A program made the translations under genes and the position numbers. Under the pieces are notes generated by a model. The model was not told the origin of the DNA and searched no databases. It saw nothing but the letters and a program-made list of their open reading frames with translations. DNA of 64,000 bases from positions 146,271 through 210,270 of the forward strand of contig FMXS01000006.1 in the NCBI GenBank assembly GCA_900104495.1. The letters run 5' to 3'. Origin of the DNA: Ruminococcaceae bacterium FB2012 (lineage in GTDB: Bacteria; Bacillota; Clostridia; Oscillospirales; Ruminococcaceae). Shown here in pieces: positions 9,589 through 18,634 of this stretch; position 1 is the first letter of the stretch; each line of letters starts with the position of its first letter.

Positions 9589-10653
9589 TCACTTATTCTT
9601 ATACATTTCTTCGTAGTATTTCTGATAATTGCCCGAGGTCACATTATTCATCCATTCCTCATTCTCGAGATACCAGTCTATCGTCAGCACGATACCTTTC
9701 TCAAACGGCGTTTCGGGATACCATCCGAGATCGTTCTTGATCTTGGTGGGATCGATGCCGTAGCGCCTGTCGTGACCAAGTCTGTCCTCAACGTGCTTGA
9801 TAAGATCTTCGGATATACCTTCATCTTTAAGCCTGTCGTGGAGCTGAGAAATGATTGTCTTTACGATGAAGATATTCGGCTTCTCGTTGTGTCCGCCGAC
9901 GTTGTAGACCTCACCAATCTTTCCGCCGTTCGCCACCATGTCGATAGCCTTGCAGTGATCCTCAACATACAGCCAGTCGCGTATCTGCATACCGTCGCCA
10001 TAAACAGGCAGCTGCTTGTGCTGCTTTACATTATTGATCATCAGCGGGATCAGCTTCTCCGGGAACTGATAGGGACCGTAGTTATTGGAGCAGCGAGTTA
10101 TGTTTATCGGCATACCGTATGTATCGTGGAACGCCATTACAAAATGGTCAGCCGAAGCCTTTGACGAGCTGTAAGGGCTGTGAGGATTGATTGGAGTAGT
10201 CTCCATAAAATACCCCTCAGCGCCGAGCGCACCGTATACCTCATCCGTGCTGACCTGGAGATACTTCTTGCCCTCTTTCCAGGTCTTTGTTTCGGCGTTA
10301 TACCAAGCCTCTTTTGCTCTCTGAAGCAGGTTAACAGTACCCATAACATTCGTCTGCACGAAGATCTCCGGGTTTGCAATAGACCTGTCAACATGGCTCT
10401 CAGCCGCGAAGTTGATGACATAGTCAAAGTCATACTCGGCAAACAACTTAGTCACAAGCTCCTTATCGCAGATATCGCCCTGCACAAAAACGTGCCTCTT
10501 ATCGCCCTCGACGCCCTTGAGGTTCTCAAGATTGCCCGCATAAGTGAGCTTGTCCAGATTGACGAGCAGGATGTCGTCGTACTTTTTCAGCATATAATAA
10601 ACGAAGTTCGAGCCGATAAATCCGGCACAACCGGTTATAAGATATTTCTTCAT
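9589..10653 (-). CDS. rfbB: dTDP-glucose 4,6-dehydratase
   Basis: A 354-residue extended SDR enzyme. It has the Rossmann motif GCAGFIGSNF, the conserved FAAESHVDRSI, the QVSTDEVYGAL segment with the catalytic Thr-Asp-Glu, and the SPYSSSKASADH segment with Tyr-x3-Lys. It converts dTDP-glucose to dTDP-4-keto-6-deoxyglucose, the branch point for rhamnose (RfbC, RfbD) and, in this locus, probably for a 2,6-dideoxyhexose as well. A GGTGAGG ribosome binding site precedes the ATG. A degenerate fragment of a homologous gene is present far away at about 40.6 kb. Confidence 0.95.
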   Translation of the reverse strand: MKKYLITGCAGFIGSNFVYYMLKKYDDILLVNLDKLTYAGNLENLKGVEGDKRHVFVQGDICDKELVTKLFAEYDFDYVINFAAESHVDRSIANPEIFVQTNVMGTVNLLQRAKEAWYNAETKTWKEGKKYLQVSTDEVYGALGAEGYFMETTPINPHSPYSSSKASADHFVMAFHDTYGMPINITRCSNNYGPYQFPEKLIPLMINNVKQHKQLPVYGDGMQIRDWLYVEDHCKAIDMVANGGKIGEVYNVGGHNEKPNIFIVKTIISQLHDRLKDEGISEDLIKHVEDRLGHDRRYGIDPTKIKNDLGWYPETPFEKGIVLTIDWYLENEEWMNNVTSGNYQKYYEEMYKNK

Positions 10654-10654
10654 A

Positions 10655-11542
10655 TCAGTACCTCACCTTTCCTTCTGCTACGGCTTTCAGATGTGCGCCA
10701 TAGGGAGATTTTCCGTATCTCTGTGCGGACTCCATAAGCTTGTCCTTGTCGATCCACTTGTTTATGTACGCGATCTCTTCGGGAGCAGAGATCGTAATAC
10801 CTTGTCTCTGCGAGATCATCTGAACGAAATCGGCAGCTTCAACAAGGCTGTCCATTGTTCCGGTATCAAGCCATGCAAAGCCGCGTCCGAGCAGCTGAAC
10901 ATCGAGCAGGCCGTCATTGAGATACATCTCATTGAGAGTAGTGATCTCCAGTTCTCCGCGAGCAGAAGGCTTCACCTGATTTGCGCGAGCAGACACGCCC
11001 TTGGGATAGAAATACAGACCGGTCACAGCATAATTCGATTTAGGCTGTGCGGGTTTTTCCTCGATAGAAGTAGCCTGTCCGTTCTCGTTGAATGCAACAA
11101 CGCCGAAGCGCTCGGGATCAGTTACATAGTAACCGAATACCGTAGCTCTCTGATTTTCATCAGCATCCGCAACAGCAGCACGAAGAATACGCCCAAAGCC
11201 GTTGCCGTAGAAGATGTTATCGCCCAACACCATAGCGCAGGCATCATTACCGATGAACTCTTCGCCCAAAATGAACGCCTGAGCAAGTCCGTCCGGAGAA
11301 GGCTGGACCTTATACTGCAGACTCACGCCGAATTGCGAACCGTCACCGAGAAGATTCTCAAATCGAGGGGTGTCCTCGGGTGTGCTGATGATTAGTATGT
11401 CCTTTATTCCTGCGAGCATAAGCGTGCTCAGAGGATAGTAGATCATCGGTTTGTCGTATACTGGTAACAGCTGCTTGCTTGTTACCATTGTAAGCGGATA
11501 AAGTCGTGTGCCGGCACCGCCGGCGAGAATAATACCTTTCAT
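10655..11542 (-). CDS. rfbA: Glucose-1-phosphate thymidylyltransferase
   Basis: A 295-residue nucleotidyltransferase making dTDP-glucose from dTTP and glucose-1-phosphate. It starts MKGIILAGGAGTRLYPL, the classic pyrophosphorylase signature, followed by SKQLLPVYDKPMIYYPL and VLGDNIFYG. A longer frame begins at 11581, but the ATG at 11542 is preceded by AGGAG and gives the normal family length. It is the first gene of the rfbA-rfbB-rfbD-rfbC order in the direction of transcription. Only a 1-base gap separates it from rfbB. Confidence 0.95.
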   Translation of the reverse strand: MKGIILAGGAGTRLYPLTMVTSKQLLPVYDKPMIYYPLSTLMLAGIKDILIISTPEDTPRFENLLGDGSQFGVSLQYKVQPSPDGLAQAFILGEEFIGNDACAMVLGDNIFYGNGFGRILRAAVADADENQRATVFGYYVTDPERFGVVAFNENGQATSIEEKPAQPKSNYAVTGLYFYPKGVSARANQVKPSARGELEITTLNEMYLNDGLLDVQLLGRGFAWLDTGTMDSLVEAADFVQMISQRQGITISAPEEIAYINKWIDKDKLMESAQRYGKSPYGAHLKAVAEGKVRY

Positions 11543-11556
11543 TTTTGATCTCCTAT

Positions 11557-12474
11557 TTATTTGATATTTTTTCGTACCCATTCAACTGTACTTAACATTG
11601 TTTTTTTAAAATCAGCCTTACATTCAAATCCTGTATCATTGTATAGCCGATCCAAATACACTTTAGAATAATCGATTTTTTGATTGTCCTTATATTCTCC
11701 AAATTTCAAATCAACGTTCGGCGCAATGCAATCCCTAATATCTATTATCCATTCCCTAAATGTCTTTAATTTACGATGACCTACATAGTATTCCTTCATA
11801 TGCTTTCCGTGTTCTCCAATAGCAATAAAAGCATTAATAATATCATCAATATAAACCAAGTCGTAGAGATTGTTGCCTTCAACAAGTTTCGGTGCCACTC
11901 CATCAATTAGGTTTTTTAGTACAACATTAACTAATTGTTTAGAGTAATTGTTTTCTCCATATGGCATAGGGACAAGAGCTGCTGAATATTCTATTCCTAG
12001 ATTATAGGCCAATGTTCTACAAATTAGACTAGCTGCGGTTTTCCCTGTTGAGTAAATACACGTATATCTCGGTTCAAATACATCCGATTCTAAAAAGTTG
12101 ATTATCTCATACTGATTGTATGTGTTGGCATACACAAATTTCTTTGCTCTAATCTTATGTGCTGCGACCAATGCATCTCCGGCATAACCGGCATTGCTCA
12201 TTTGAAGCTTATAGTCTCGAATGGCAGTTGTAAAACCTCCTGCCCAAGCAAAATGATAAAATACATCTATATCTGTATCACTTATAAGGGAAGGTAATTC
12301 TTCGTATTTATCAAATCCCGCTACTACAGCCGTAAAATTTTCATTTGACTTGAATTCCTCAAACTTAGGTGTATCAATATCTACACCTATTACTTGTACC
12401 CCTAAAGCCAAAAGCTTTCTTGTTAATGCACTGCCAAAAAAACCAGTGACTCCTGATATAATTACTTTTTTCAT
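11557..12474 (-). CDS. NAD(P)-dependent epimerase/dehydratase, candidate dTDP-sugar 4-ketoreductase
   Basis: A 305-residue extended SDR protein with the motif GVTGFFGSAL at the N-terminus and YSTGKTAAS (Tyr-x3-Lys, about residue 140). NTYNQYE stands where related enzymes have the catalytic Ser/Thr. The codon use is AT-rich, unlike the adjacent rfb genes, marking the start of the serotype-variable core. Its neighbours are a 2,3-dehydratase, a cupin and a Gfo/Idh reductase, so the most economical role is the final C4-keto reduction of a dTDP-2,6-dideoxyhexose. This role is inferred from context. A C4-epimerase or another reductase activity is possible. Confidence 0.7.
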   Translation of the reverse strand: MKKVIISGVTGFFGSALTRKLLALGVQVIGVDIDTPKFEEFKSNENFTAVVAGFDKYEELPSLISDTDIDVFYHFAWAGGFTTAIRDYKLQMSNAGYAGDALVAAHKIRAKKFVYANTYNQYEIINFLESDVFEPRYTCIYSTGKTAASLICRTLAYNLGIEYSAALVPMPYGENNYSKQLVNVVLKNLIDGVAPKLVEGNNLYDLVYIDDIINAFIAIGEHGKHMKEYYVGHRKLKTFREWIIDIRDCIAPNVDLKFGEYKDNQKIDYSKVYLDRLYNDTGFECKADFKKTMLSTVEWVRKNIK

Positions 12475-12482
12475 GATTTACC

Positions 12483-13895
12483 TCATATGTTTAAAATTGA
12501 TAATAGGTTTCGCAACTGGATGTTAAGGCAATTGTTGAACTGAATCAGTATATTCAATGTTTGAAAATCGGCCCAGAAATATCCGTCCGGCAAAGGATCT
12601 GGTAAATCAGATTTTTGGATTTGCATAATGACATTTCTATTTTGCTCCTGATAAAAACGTCCACCCTCTTCTGAAAACAATCCACTAAACTCCACGCCTT
12701 TGTTATGTTCTAAGTTGTAAGTAAACAAAGCATCAACCAATGTCGAATTTGGATTATCACCTGGTTCTAACTGAACACTGGGGCCAATCTCAATCTTATC
12801 GAAACATCCCACTTCAGACTTTGTTTGAATGAGAAATTTCTGAACATTATTATCAATGCAATAAATCAATCCAAATGTGGACTGACCTGTTGCTTCAAAT
12901 AAAGGTTGTTGCCATTTACGAACTTCACGACCTTCAATTTCAATATCACAATACACAACCTTAAATGCACCATTTTTAGAGCTAATTTCATCATCCTTTT
13001 TGTGCCAAGAATCAAGAGAATATAAGTCAACAAGCCTTATTTCGCTTCTATCAAGCATCTTGATTTCATTCATATACTGATAGATTTTATTTATTTCAGA
13101 TCCAGAATTTCCAAAGAATACCGAGTTGTAAAATACTTCTTTTTTAAATAATGATCTGATGTGACTTAATTCTTTATATGAAAAATCGCGCAAAGAAAAA
13201 GGAATACATGAGATAACAGTTCTCGTATCCATATTTACAAGATTATCATATGACATAAAATATTTGATCTGACCCAATGTCATCCACTTATGAGATTCGA
13301 GGACTTCAATTTCATCATCTACAACAATTATAATATTCCTATTTCTCTTTCCAAGGAACCTTGAGGATTGTTCTGATTGTATCTGATCAACAATTATCTC
13401 GTAATTATGCTTGTTTGAAAAGTATTTCAAATATGCAGGTACTTTACCACCATGTGCTTGCATAAAATTACTCTTGGTAGCCTGGATAGTCGGTGAGATC
13501 TGTATCTTGTTCACGTTTCCAGGTTCTATCTTTGCCTGCATAAGAAAATACAAAACCCCATCAAACTCTTTGCATATTATTCCAAGATATCCTATTTCAT
13601 TTTGTATAATAATGGGTTGTTCATGAACAACCTCACCATCAATGGTTTTTTGCAATCCTTTAATTTGAAAGAACGACCCTGCTTTGTTCCGAATTTCTCC
13701 TTTTTCAGGATCATAATGCCAATTTTCGCCAGTATAATCATACGGAATCTTCTTTATTTCGACGTTGACATCCTTGTTTTTTTCATTAATCCATGAAAGA
13801 ATTTCTTCTGTGGAATTGAAAGGGTTCTCAGTTGTAGCCCACGATTCAATTAATCTCATGAGCGACATATTAGCATTTATGTTATACATTGTCAT
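12483..13895 (-). CDS. NDP-hexose 2,3-dehydratase
   Basis: A 470-residue protein with the two-repeat architecture of NDP-hexose 2,3-dehydratases (EvaA/TylCVI type). The first half contains GYLGIICKEFDGVLYFLMQAK followed by QISPTIQATKSN, and the second half repeats this as FGLIYCIDNNVQKFLIQTK followed by EIGPSVQLEPGDN. In antibiotic pathways the enzyme removes the C2 hydroxyl from dTDP-4-keto-6-deoxyglucose, giving a 3,4-diketo-2,6-dideoxy sugar. Its length fits that family (about 450-490). It overlaps the cupin gene upstream by 14 bases and sits in one operon with a Gfo/Idh reductase. Presence in a surface polysaccharide locus of a Clostridia member is unusual. Family call is strong, product inferred. 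Confidence 0.85.
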   Translation of the reverse strand: MTMYNINANMSLMRLIESWATTENPFNSTEEILSWINEKNKDVNVEIKKIPYDYTGENWHYDPEKGEIRNKAGSFFQIKGLQKTIDGEVVHEQPIIIQNEIGYLGIICKEFDGVLYFLMQAKIEPGNVNKIQISPTIQATKSNFMQAHGGKVPAYLKYFSNKHNYEIIVDQIQSEQSSRFLGKRNRNIIIVVDDEIEVLESHKWMTLGQIKYFMSYDNLVNMDTRTVISCIPFSLRDFSYKELSHIRSLFKKEVFYNSVFFGNSGSEINKIYQYMNEIKMLDRSEIRLVDLYSLDSWHKKDDEISSKNGAFKVVYCDIEIEGREVRKWQQPLFEATGQSTFGLIYCIDNNVQKFLIQTKSEVGCFDKIEIGPSVQLEPGDNPNSTLVDALFTYNLEHNKGVEFSGLFSEEGGRFYQEQNRNVIMQIQKSDLPDPLPDGYFWADFQTLNILIQFNNCLNIQLRNLLSILNI

Positions 13896-14277
13896 TCCTC
13901 ACAATTCTTAGAAACTCTTCATAATCAGATATGTAATCGGAATCCTCGTATTCTCTATCTGATAAAACACATAAAATAGTATTTCTTTTAAAATCAAATA
14001 TTCTCATCCATATTTTCGAATAAAAGAGAAAGCCTTCTCCTTCGGATAATTCTACCGTTTCCTTTTCAACACCATTATCTAATTCAACTTTGCATTTCCC
14101 TTTTACAACCACGTAAAGGAAAGAACTACTTTTAGAGAAGTGATTTCCCCTTATGGCGTTTTCTGGCACATTACTTATAAAGAACTGTCTTTTAGCACAA
14201 AAAGGTATTTGATTTATCGCTATCAAAGATCCACGATCATCATTATGTATATTTAGTCGCACCTTCTGTCCTATCAT
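13882..14277 (-). CDS. WxcM/FdtA-like cupin protein (sugar 3,4-ketoisomerase family)
   Basis: A 131-residue single-domain cupin matching the FdtA/QdtA/WxcM-like family, with NDDRGSLIAI and IPFCAKRQFFI near the N-terminus and ENAIRGNHFSKSS where family members usually have RGxHAHK. The first histidine of that active-site pair is present but the second is replaced by serine. Family enzymes interconvert dTDP-4-keto and dTDP-3-keto 6-deoxyhexoses. With one histidine missing this copy may have a changed reaction, for example epimerisation, or may be non-catalytic. It overlaps the Gfo/Idh gene upstream by ATGA and the 2,3-dehydratase gene downstream, so it is surely in the same pathway. Confidence 0.75.
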   Translation of the reverse strand: MIGQKVRLNIHNDDRGSLIAINQIPFCAKRQFFISNVPENAIRGNHFSKSSSFLYVVVKGKCKVELDNGVEKETVELSEGEGFLFYSKIWMRIFDFKRNTILCVLSDREYEDSDYISDYEEFLRIVRNDNV

Positions 14278-15302
14278 TTAATCACCATTTCTTTAAACTG
14301 CTCAACCAAGTTAGCTTGTCGTAATATGCTTCGATAATTATCTTCCCTAGTTTTTGAATTATTTATACACTCAATAAAATGCTCGATAGATTTCTTAAAA
14401 GCATCATCAGCCGGAAGAGAATGCTCTTGTACCTCTGTGTTTTTCTTTATAGTCATTGTCGGAACAAATCCCGCAGGGGCAGTCAATACTCTTCCGGTTT
14501 TTATTGTTCCTTTACTTCCCCATACTTCCAACTCACATTTATAGTCATTATCCATTCCGAAAGCAATTTGAGCAGTAACTCCATCTTTGTTTGTCAAAGC
14601 AGCTGATCCATAAATATCAACGTCAAAGTCATTGATGTAATTTAATTGAGCATATCTAATCTCGGTTGTTTCGCCAAGTAATCTCGCTGCATACTTTATT
14701 GTATATCCTCCGGCATCAATTAGAGATCCGCCGCCAAGACCTTTGTTATATCTAAAATCATTTGCATCTCTTCTTGGAAAACCAAACGATATTCTATAAA
14801 GTCTAACTTCGCCGATCTCACCTCTATTGATAACGGATTCTATTTCATCAAGTTGGTTATGAAACATAAACATATAGTTTTCATGTAATGCAAGCTTATT
14901 AGTATCTGCTATCTTTACCAAATCATCAGTATCATTAAACGAAATCGTTGCTGGTTTTTCAACCAAAACATGTTTTCTATACTCTAGTGCTTTTTTAGCC
15001 CATTTATGATGTAAAGCAGGAGGAAGAGGAATATAAACTGCATCTACTTTTGGCGATGAAATAATATCTTCATACCCAAAAAACAATTCTCCACCATATT
15101 CGGAAATCATTTTTTGGGCTTTTGATGTTTCGCTCATTAACATAGCATCAATCGTTGAAGCATCTGGCAACAAGGCGCCATATCTTTCTTCAGGACTATT
15201 TACTCCGACTCCTATTAGTTCAACATTTTCCACTGTTTTTACTGCCGGCAAAAATCTTCTATACGCTATTTCCGATGGGCAAAGAATACCAATTCTAACC
15301 AT
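14274..15302 (-). CDS. Gfo/Idh/MocA-family oxidoreductase, candidate dTDP-sugar 3-ketoreductase
   Basis: A 342-residue Gfo/Idh/MocA oxidoreductase. The N-terminal Rossmann part includes IGILCPSEIAYRRFLPAV, VEKPATISF carries the conserved Glu-Lys-Pro, and GGGSLIDAGGYTIKYAAR carries the active-site Asp-x3-Tyr region. In kijanose, spinosyn and tylosin-type pathways, enzymes of this family (such as KijD10) reduce the C3 keto group directly after the 2,3-dehydratase. The adjacent 2,3-dehydratase makes that role likely here. The gene overlaps the cupin gene by four bases. The family is certain, the exact substrate is inferred from gene order. Confidence 0.82.
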   Translation of the reverse strand: MVRIGILCPSEIAYRRFLPAVKTVENVELIGVGVNSPEERYGALLPDASTIDAMLMSETSKAQKMISEYGGELFFGYEDIISSPKVDAVYIPLPPALHHKWAKKALEYRKHVLVEKPATISFNDTDDLVKIADTNKLALHENYMFMFHNQLDEIESVINRGEIGEVRLYRISFGFPRRDANDFRYNKGLGGGSLIDAGGYTIKYAARLLGETTEIRYAQLNYINDFDVDIYGSAALTNKDGVTAQIAFGMDNDYKCELEVWGSKGTIKTGRVLTAPAGFVPTMTIKKNTEVQEHSLPADDAFKKSIEHFIECINNSKTREDNYRSILRQANLVEQFKEMVIK

Positions 15303-15323
15303 ATCAATTCCTCATAATTTAAC

Positions 15324-16262
15324 TCAATCTACTATTTCATTCAAATACTTAATTTCAGGGACTAAAATAGGAATGTTTACATTCATCTTTTTGGGCCTTA
15401 ATTCTAAAAAAGGATTATGCGAGTAGTAAACTCGTGATATTTTCCTAAGAGCGCGAGAAACATATGATTTCTTATATGTCCAATACGTTTTATATATATA
15501 TCTATACTTCGGATTTATATCACCGATGGTTTTAAAACAATTGCTATTGTCATCTCTAATTCGTTTGCTCCAAATATCACTTTTTCTTGTAGAAATACCG
15601 ACTCCATACTCATACCAAATCAAATAGTCTTCTAAATATCCTATATGATTATCATCAGCTACCATAAGAATATATGTACAGTCCTCTGCATATTTTACTT
15701 TATCCAAAAGCATTGAAGCATACTTGATCAATTTCTCTTTCTTTGCAATAAAAGACATACCATTTGCATAATCCCTTTTTATAAGATAATTATACTTAAT
15801 CCATCGATTATCTTTAACATAGTATGGAGAAAGGTCCCTAGGATTAGGGTTTGAAATTAAATTAATTTCACCATCTTTTAATGCATAAGATGCCGCCATT
15901 CCAAACCCAAGATCATACATATTATTTTTCATTTTTTCAATTGCATTATTTAATGTATGTCTACTATACAAATAATCCCCTGGCGAAAGCTGCTTTATAT
16001 ATTCACCATGAGCAACTGACCATCCAGAAAATGCATTTTTCATAGTTCCTTGATTTTGAGCGTTTAGAACTAATCTATAATTTGAAAAATTATTATCGTG
16101 GAACCACTTTTCTATAACATCCTTATCAAACTGTTTACTTCCATCATCTGCAATGATTATTTCAAAATCAACATTTTCTTGGCATACAATAGATTTTAAA
16201 GTATAAATCAAATTATTTATTTGCGGGTTGTAAGTAACAACTACTACGGACACATCAATCAT
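15324..16262 (-). CDS. Glycosyltransferase family 2
   Basis: A 312-residue GT-A fold glycosyltransferase. It opens with VSVVVVTYNPQINNLIYTL and has EIIIADDGSKQFD, where the Asp-Asp binds the nucleotide sugar, and a second acidic region around QLSPGDYLYSRH. The C-terminus is basic. It would add one sugar of the repeat unit to the lipid-linked intermediate on the cytoplasmic face of the membrane. It lies between the flippase and the dideoxyhexose genes. Donor and acceptor cannot be told from sequence. Confidence 0.85.
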   Translation of the reverse strand: MIDVSVVVVTYNPQINNLIYTLKSIVCQENVDFEIIIADDGSKQFDKDVIEKWFHDNNFSNYRLVLNAQNQGTMKNAFSGWSVAHGEYIKQLSPGDYLYSRHTLNNAIEKMKNNMYDLGFGMAASYALKDGEINLISNPNPRDLSPYYVKDNRWIKYNYLIKRDYANGMSFIAKKEKLIKYASMLLDKVKYAEDCTYILMVADDNHIGYLEDYLIWYEYGVGISTRKSDIWSKRIRDDNSNCFKTIGDINPKYRYIYKTYWTYKKSYVSRALRKISRVYYSHNPFLELRPKKMNVNIPILVPEIKYLNEIVD

Positions 16263-16264
16263 TA

Positions 16265-17728
16265 TTAGCCCTTCCTTAGGAATTTCTTTCCTATTCCTCT
16301 TAATATTTCAAGTATAAGTTTATTCTTCATTACCATCTGAACAGCAAAATAACTAATAACACTCACTGAAACGCTCACAACAATCCTAATCCAAACATTT
16401 GCCAAATGGGAAAACACAAAACATATTAAAACTATAACACAACACCCAACTATAGGAGGAAACATAATTCTAAATATATTATCAATTCTTATTTTCTTGT
16501 CTTTTTTGCAGAACAAAAGTAGAAGCAATACTATTTCAGAAATAGCTGTAGTTATAGCTGCTCCTAACGCACCAAGCTTTGGTATAAAGAAACAGTTTGT
16601 AATAACATTAATTATTGTAGAAATAATACAATATACCATAAAACTCTTTTCTTTGCGTGAAGGAAGTAAAATTACATTTCCTAATAAATTACCGCCAAAC
16701 AGCATAAAGAACAAAGCAATCATAAGTATTTTTAATACTATTGAAGAATCTAAATATTCAGATCCAGCAAAAACATAAATAATATCACTCGATAGCATAA
16801 AAGTCCCTACTATGCAAGGCAATCCAATTGTCATATAAAGAGCAAACACCTTGGACAAAAGAGTATTTATTTCTTTATAATCTTTCTTCTCAAAATATAG
16901 TGACATTCGTGGCATTATAACCCAGCAAATAGAAGCAACAAGCTGATTTATCAAGTTCATAATTTTATGTGCAGTTGTATATATACCCACCTCTCTATCA
17001 TCTCTAATAATTCCTATCATTGAAATATCCAAATTATTAAATATGGTTTGAGCCATAATCATTACAAACAAAAAAACAATAGGTGTTATATGACGTTTCC
17101 ATTCAATTCCATGCAAAAAATCTTTTATAAAAGAAACCTTGCAATATTTCCTTCTATACCAAATATTACATATACTTGCACCAGAACTCGACACCAAACT
17201 GATTAATACGTACTTCATATAGTCTTCAGGTTGACGAACGAAAATAAACATAAGAACCATAGAAGCAATGTTAAACAATACGGTCCTTATAGTTATATAT
17301 TTAAAGTCTTCCATAGCAGAATTAAGCCAATCTGCGCCTAGTGTTGTTGTTAAAATCGAAAGACTTTGTACAATAATAAGCAATTTATAGTTATCAAGCT
17401 TATTATAAAATAGAAGTGCAAATATGATTCCAATGTATGCAATTATTGTAGTAATAATATTAATAGAATAAATCTGACTAGCAATATTGCTTAGTTTTTT
17501 TTTGTCTTCGCGAACTGCTGCACATTCTCTTATAGCATAGGTTGCTATTCCTAACGATGCAATAAGCGAAAAATATGATACTATGGATCGTCCAAAATTG
17601 ATTTTTCCAACGTTATCCGGTAGCAATACTCGACTAGCATAGGGGAATGTTATAAGCGGAAAAATAACTGCCATACAGGTTTTTATTGTATTATATACTG
17701 TATTTACTTTAACGCTTTTCTGTTTCAT
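16265..17728 (-). CDS. wzx: Polysaccharide repeat-unit flippase (Wzx-like, MATE/MOP superfamily)
   Basis: A polytopic membrane protein of about 487 residues with roughly 12-14 hydrophobic segments spread over the whole length. It begins with a basic KQKSVKVNTVYNTIKTCM followed by FPLITFPYASRVLLP, the pattern of Wzx/PST exporters. It would translocate the undecaprenyl-linked repeat unit across the membrane for polymerisation by the Wzy protein at 21050. The ATG at 17728 is preferred over the TTG at 17737. No other transporter for the polymer is visible in the window, which supports the Wzx/Wzy route. Confidence 0.88.
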   Translation of the reverse strand: MKQKSVKVNTVYNTIKTCMAVIFPLITFPYASRVLLPDNVGKINFGRSIVSYFSLIASLGIATYAIRECAAVREDKKKLSNIASQIYSINIITTIIAYIGIIFALLFYNKLDNYKLLIIVQSLSILTTTLGADWLNSAMEDFKYITIRTVLFNIASMVLMFIFVRQPEDYMKYVLISLVSSSGASICNIWYRRKYCKVSFIKDFLHGIEWKRHITPIVFLFVMIMAQTIFNNLDISMIGIIRDDREVGIYTTAHKIMNLINQLVASICWVIMPRMSLYFEKKDYKEINTLLSKVFALYMTIGLPCIVGTFMLSSDIIYVFAGSEYLDSSIVLKILMIALFFMLFGGNLLGNVILLPSRKEKSFMVYCIISTIINVITNCFFIPKLGALGAAITTAISEIVLLLLLFCKKDKKIRIDNIFRIMFPPIVGCCVIVLICFVFSHLANVWIRIVVSVSVSVISYFAVQMVMKNKLILEILRGIGKKFLRKG

Positions 17729-17893
17729 AATTATCAACTAGCTCTTTCCACATTGAATAATATTTGTATGTTTCCAAATGCAAGACGATTTTCAAAATCA
17801 GCTTACTTAAATAAATAATTTGCTCAAATTATCGCAAAGTTTACAATAGTTACTCCTGTAATAATTGTAACAATCCACCTTACCATTGTGAAC

Positions 17894-17920
17894 GGGCGAA
17901 GTTAGATGCCAGCTTCGCCT
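17894..17920. repeat. Short inverted repeat in the gap before the flippase gene
   Basis: GGGCGAAG (17894-17901) and CTTCGCCT (17913-17920) can form an 8-bp hairpin. There is no U-run on either side, so it is not a typical terminator. The remaining intergenic DNA (17729-17980) is AT-rich with no visible gene. Confidence 0.4.
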
Positions 17921-17980
17921 ACGAAGGTTATGATTTTAACTAAATCACACATCATATTATCCAATTGTTAGATGGTGTTA

Positions 17981-18622
17981 TTATAAACTGCCTAATCTTG
18001 TAAGAACTGTTTCAAGATTTTCTTCATCGATATCTAGTTCTAATAATTTCAAGTTGTTCTTGATTTGATTTTCATCCATCAAAGGTAGATTTGAATTCTT
18101 TATTCTTTTCATTGTTGATTCGGGGAAACGATATTTAACTACTTTGTTTCCGGCATATATTGCATATTCCGGAACATCTTTATACACTATTGATCCAGCT
18201 CCAATTACTGCACCTTTTCCAATAGTAACTCCAGAAAGAATTATACAGCCGTAACCAATCCAAACATCATCATTAATAATAATAGGACCTTTACAAATTG
18301 ATTCTGGTTTTCCTCCAAGAATTACTTTAGAAAAAGGAAAAGTGCTAATACGCTTATAATTATGCTCACCACTCAAAATAAAGGTCGTCCCGCCAGCAAT
18401 GGAACAATAATTTCCAATTTTCAATCTTTCTTCAGAATTACCATATGACAATATATTTAATGTCCCGTATGAGTATGTTCCGACGCTAACTATATTAGCA
18501 GGAAAAATCCGTCCAGCAATTGTATAATTATGAGCATTCATACTCCGCCAAGATCTTTGAAAATCTAATAACCTAAACTCTCTAGATAATATAGTTTTTA
18601 AATCTTTTATTCTTTTGAACAA
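17981..18622 (-). CDS. Hexapeptide-repeat O-acetyltransferase (CatB/xenobiotic acetyltransferase type)
   Basis: A 213-residue left-handed beta-helix acyltransferase. Hexapeptide repeats run through the middle, with LKIGNYCSIAGGTTFILSGEHN (His of the active site in GEHN), then IINDDVWIGYGCIILSGVTIGKGAVIGAGS and a final VYKDVPEYAIYAGNKV. This matches the CatB-related O-acetyltransferases common in polysaccharide loci, which acetylate a sugar hydroxyl from acetyl-CoA. Translation probably starts at a TTG (18622) behind AAGGTG. It is followed downstream by the flippase gene. Confidence 0.85.
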   Translation of the reverse strand: MFKRIKDLKTILSREFRLLDFQRSWRSMNAHNYTIAGRIFPANIVSVGTYSYGTLNILSYGNSEERLKIGNYCSIAGGTTFILSGEHNYKRISTFPFSKVILGGKPESICKGPIIINDDVWIGYGCIILSGVTIGKGAVIGAGSIVYKDVPEYAIYAGNKVVKYRFPESTMKRIKNSNLPLMDENQIKNNLKLLELDIDEENLETVLTRLGSL

Positions 18623-18634
18623 TTTCCTTTCACC

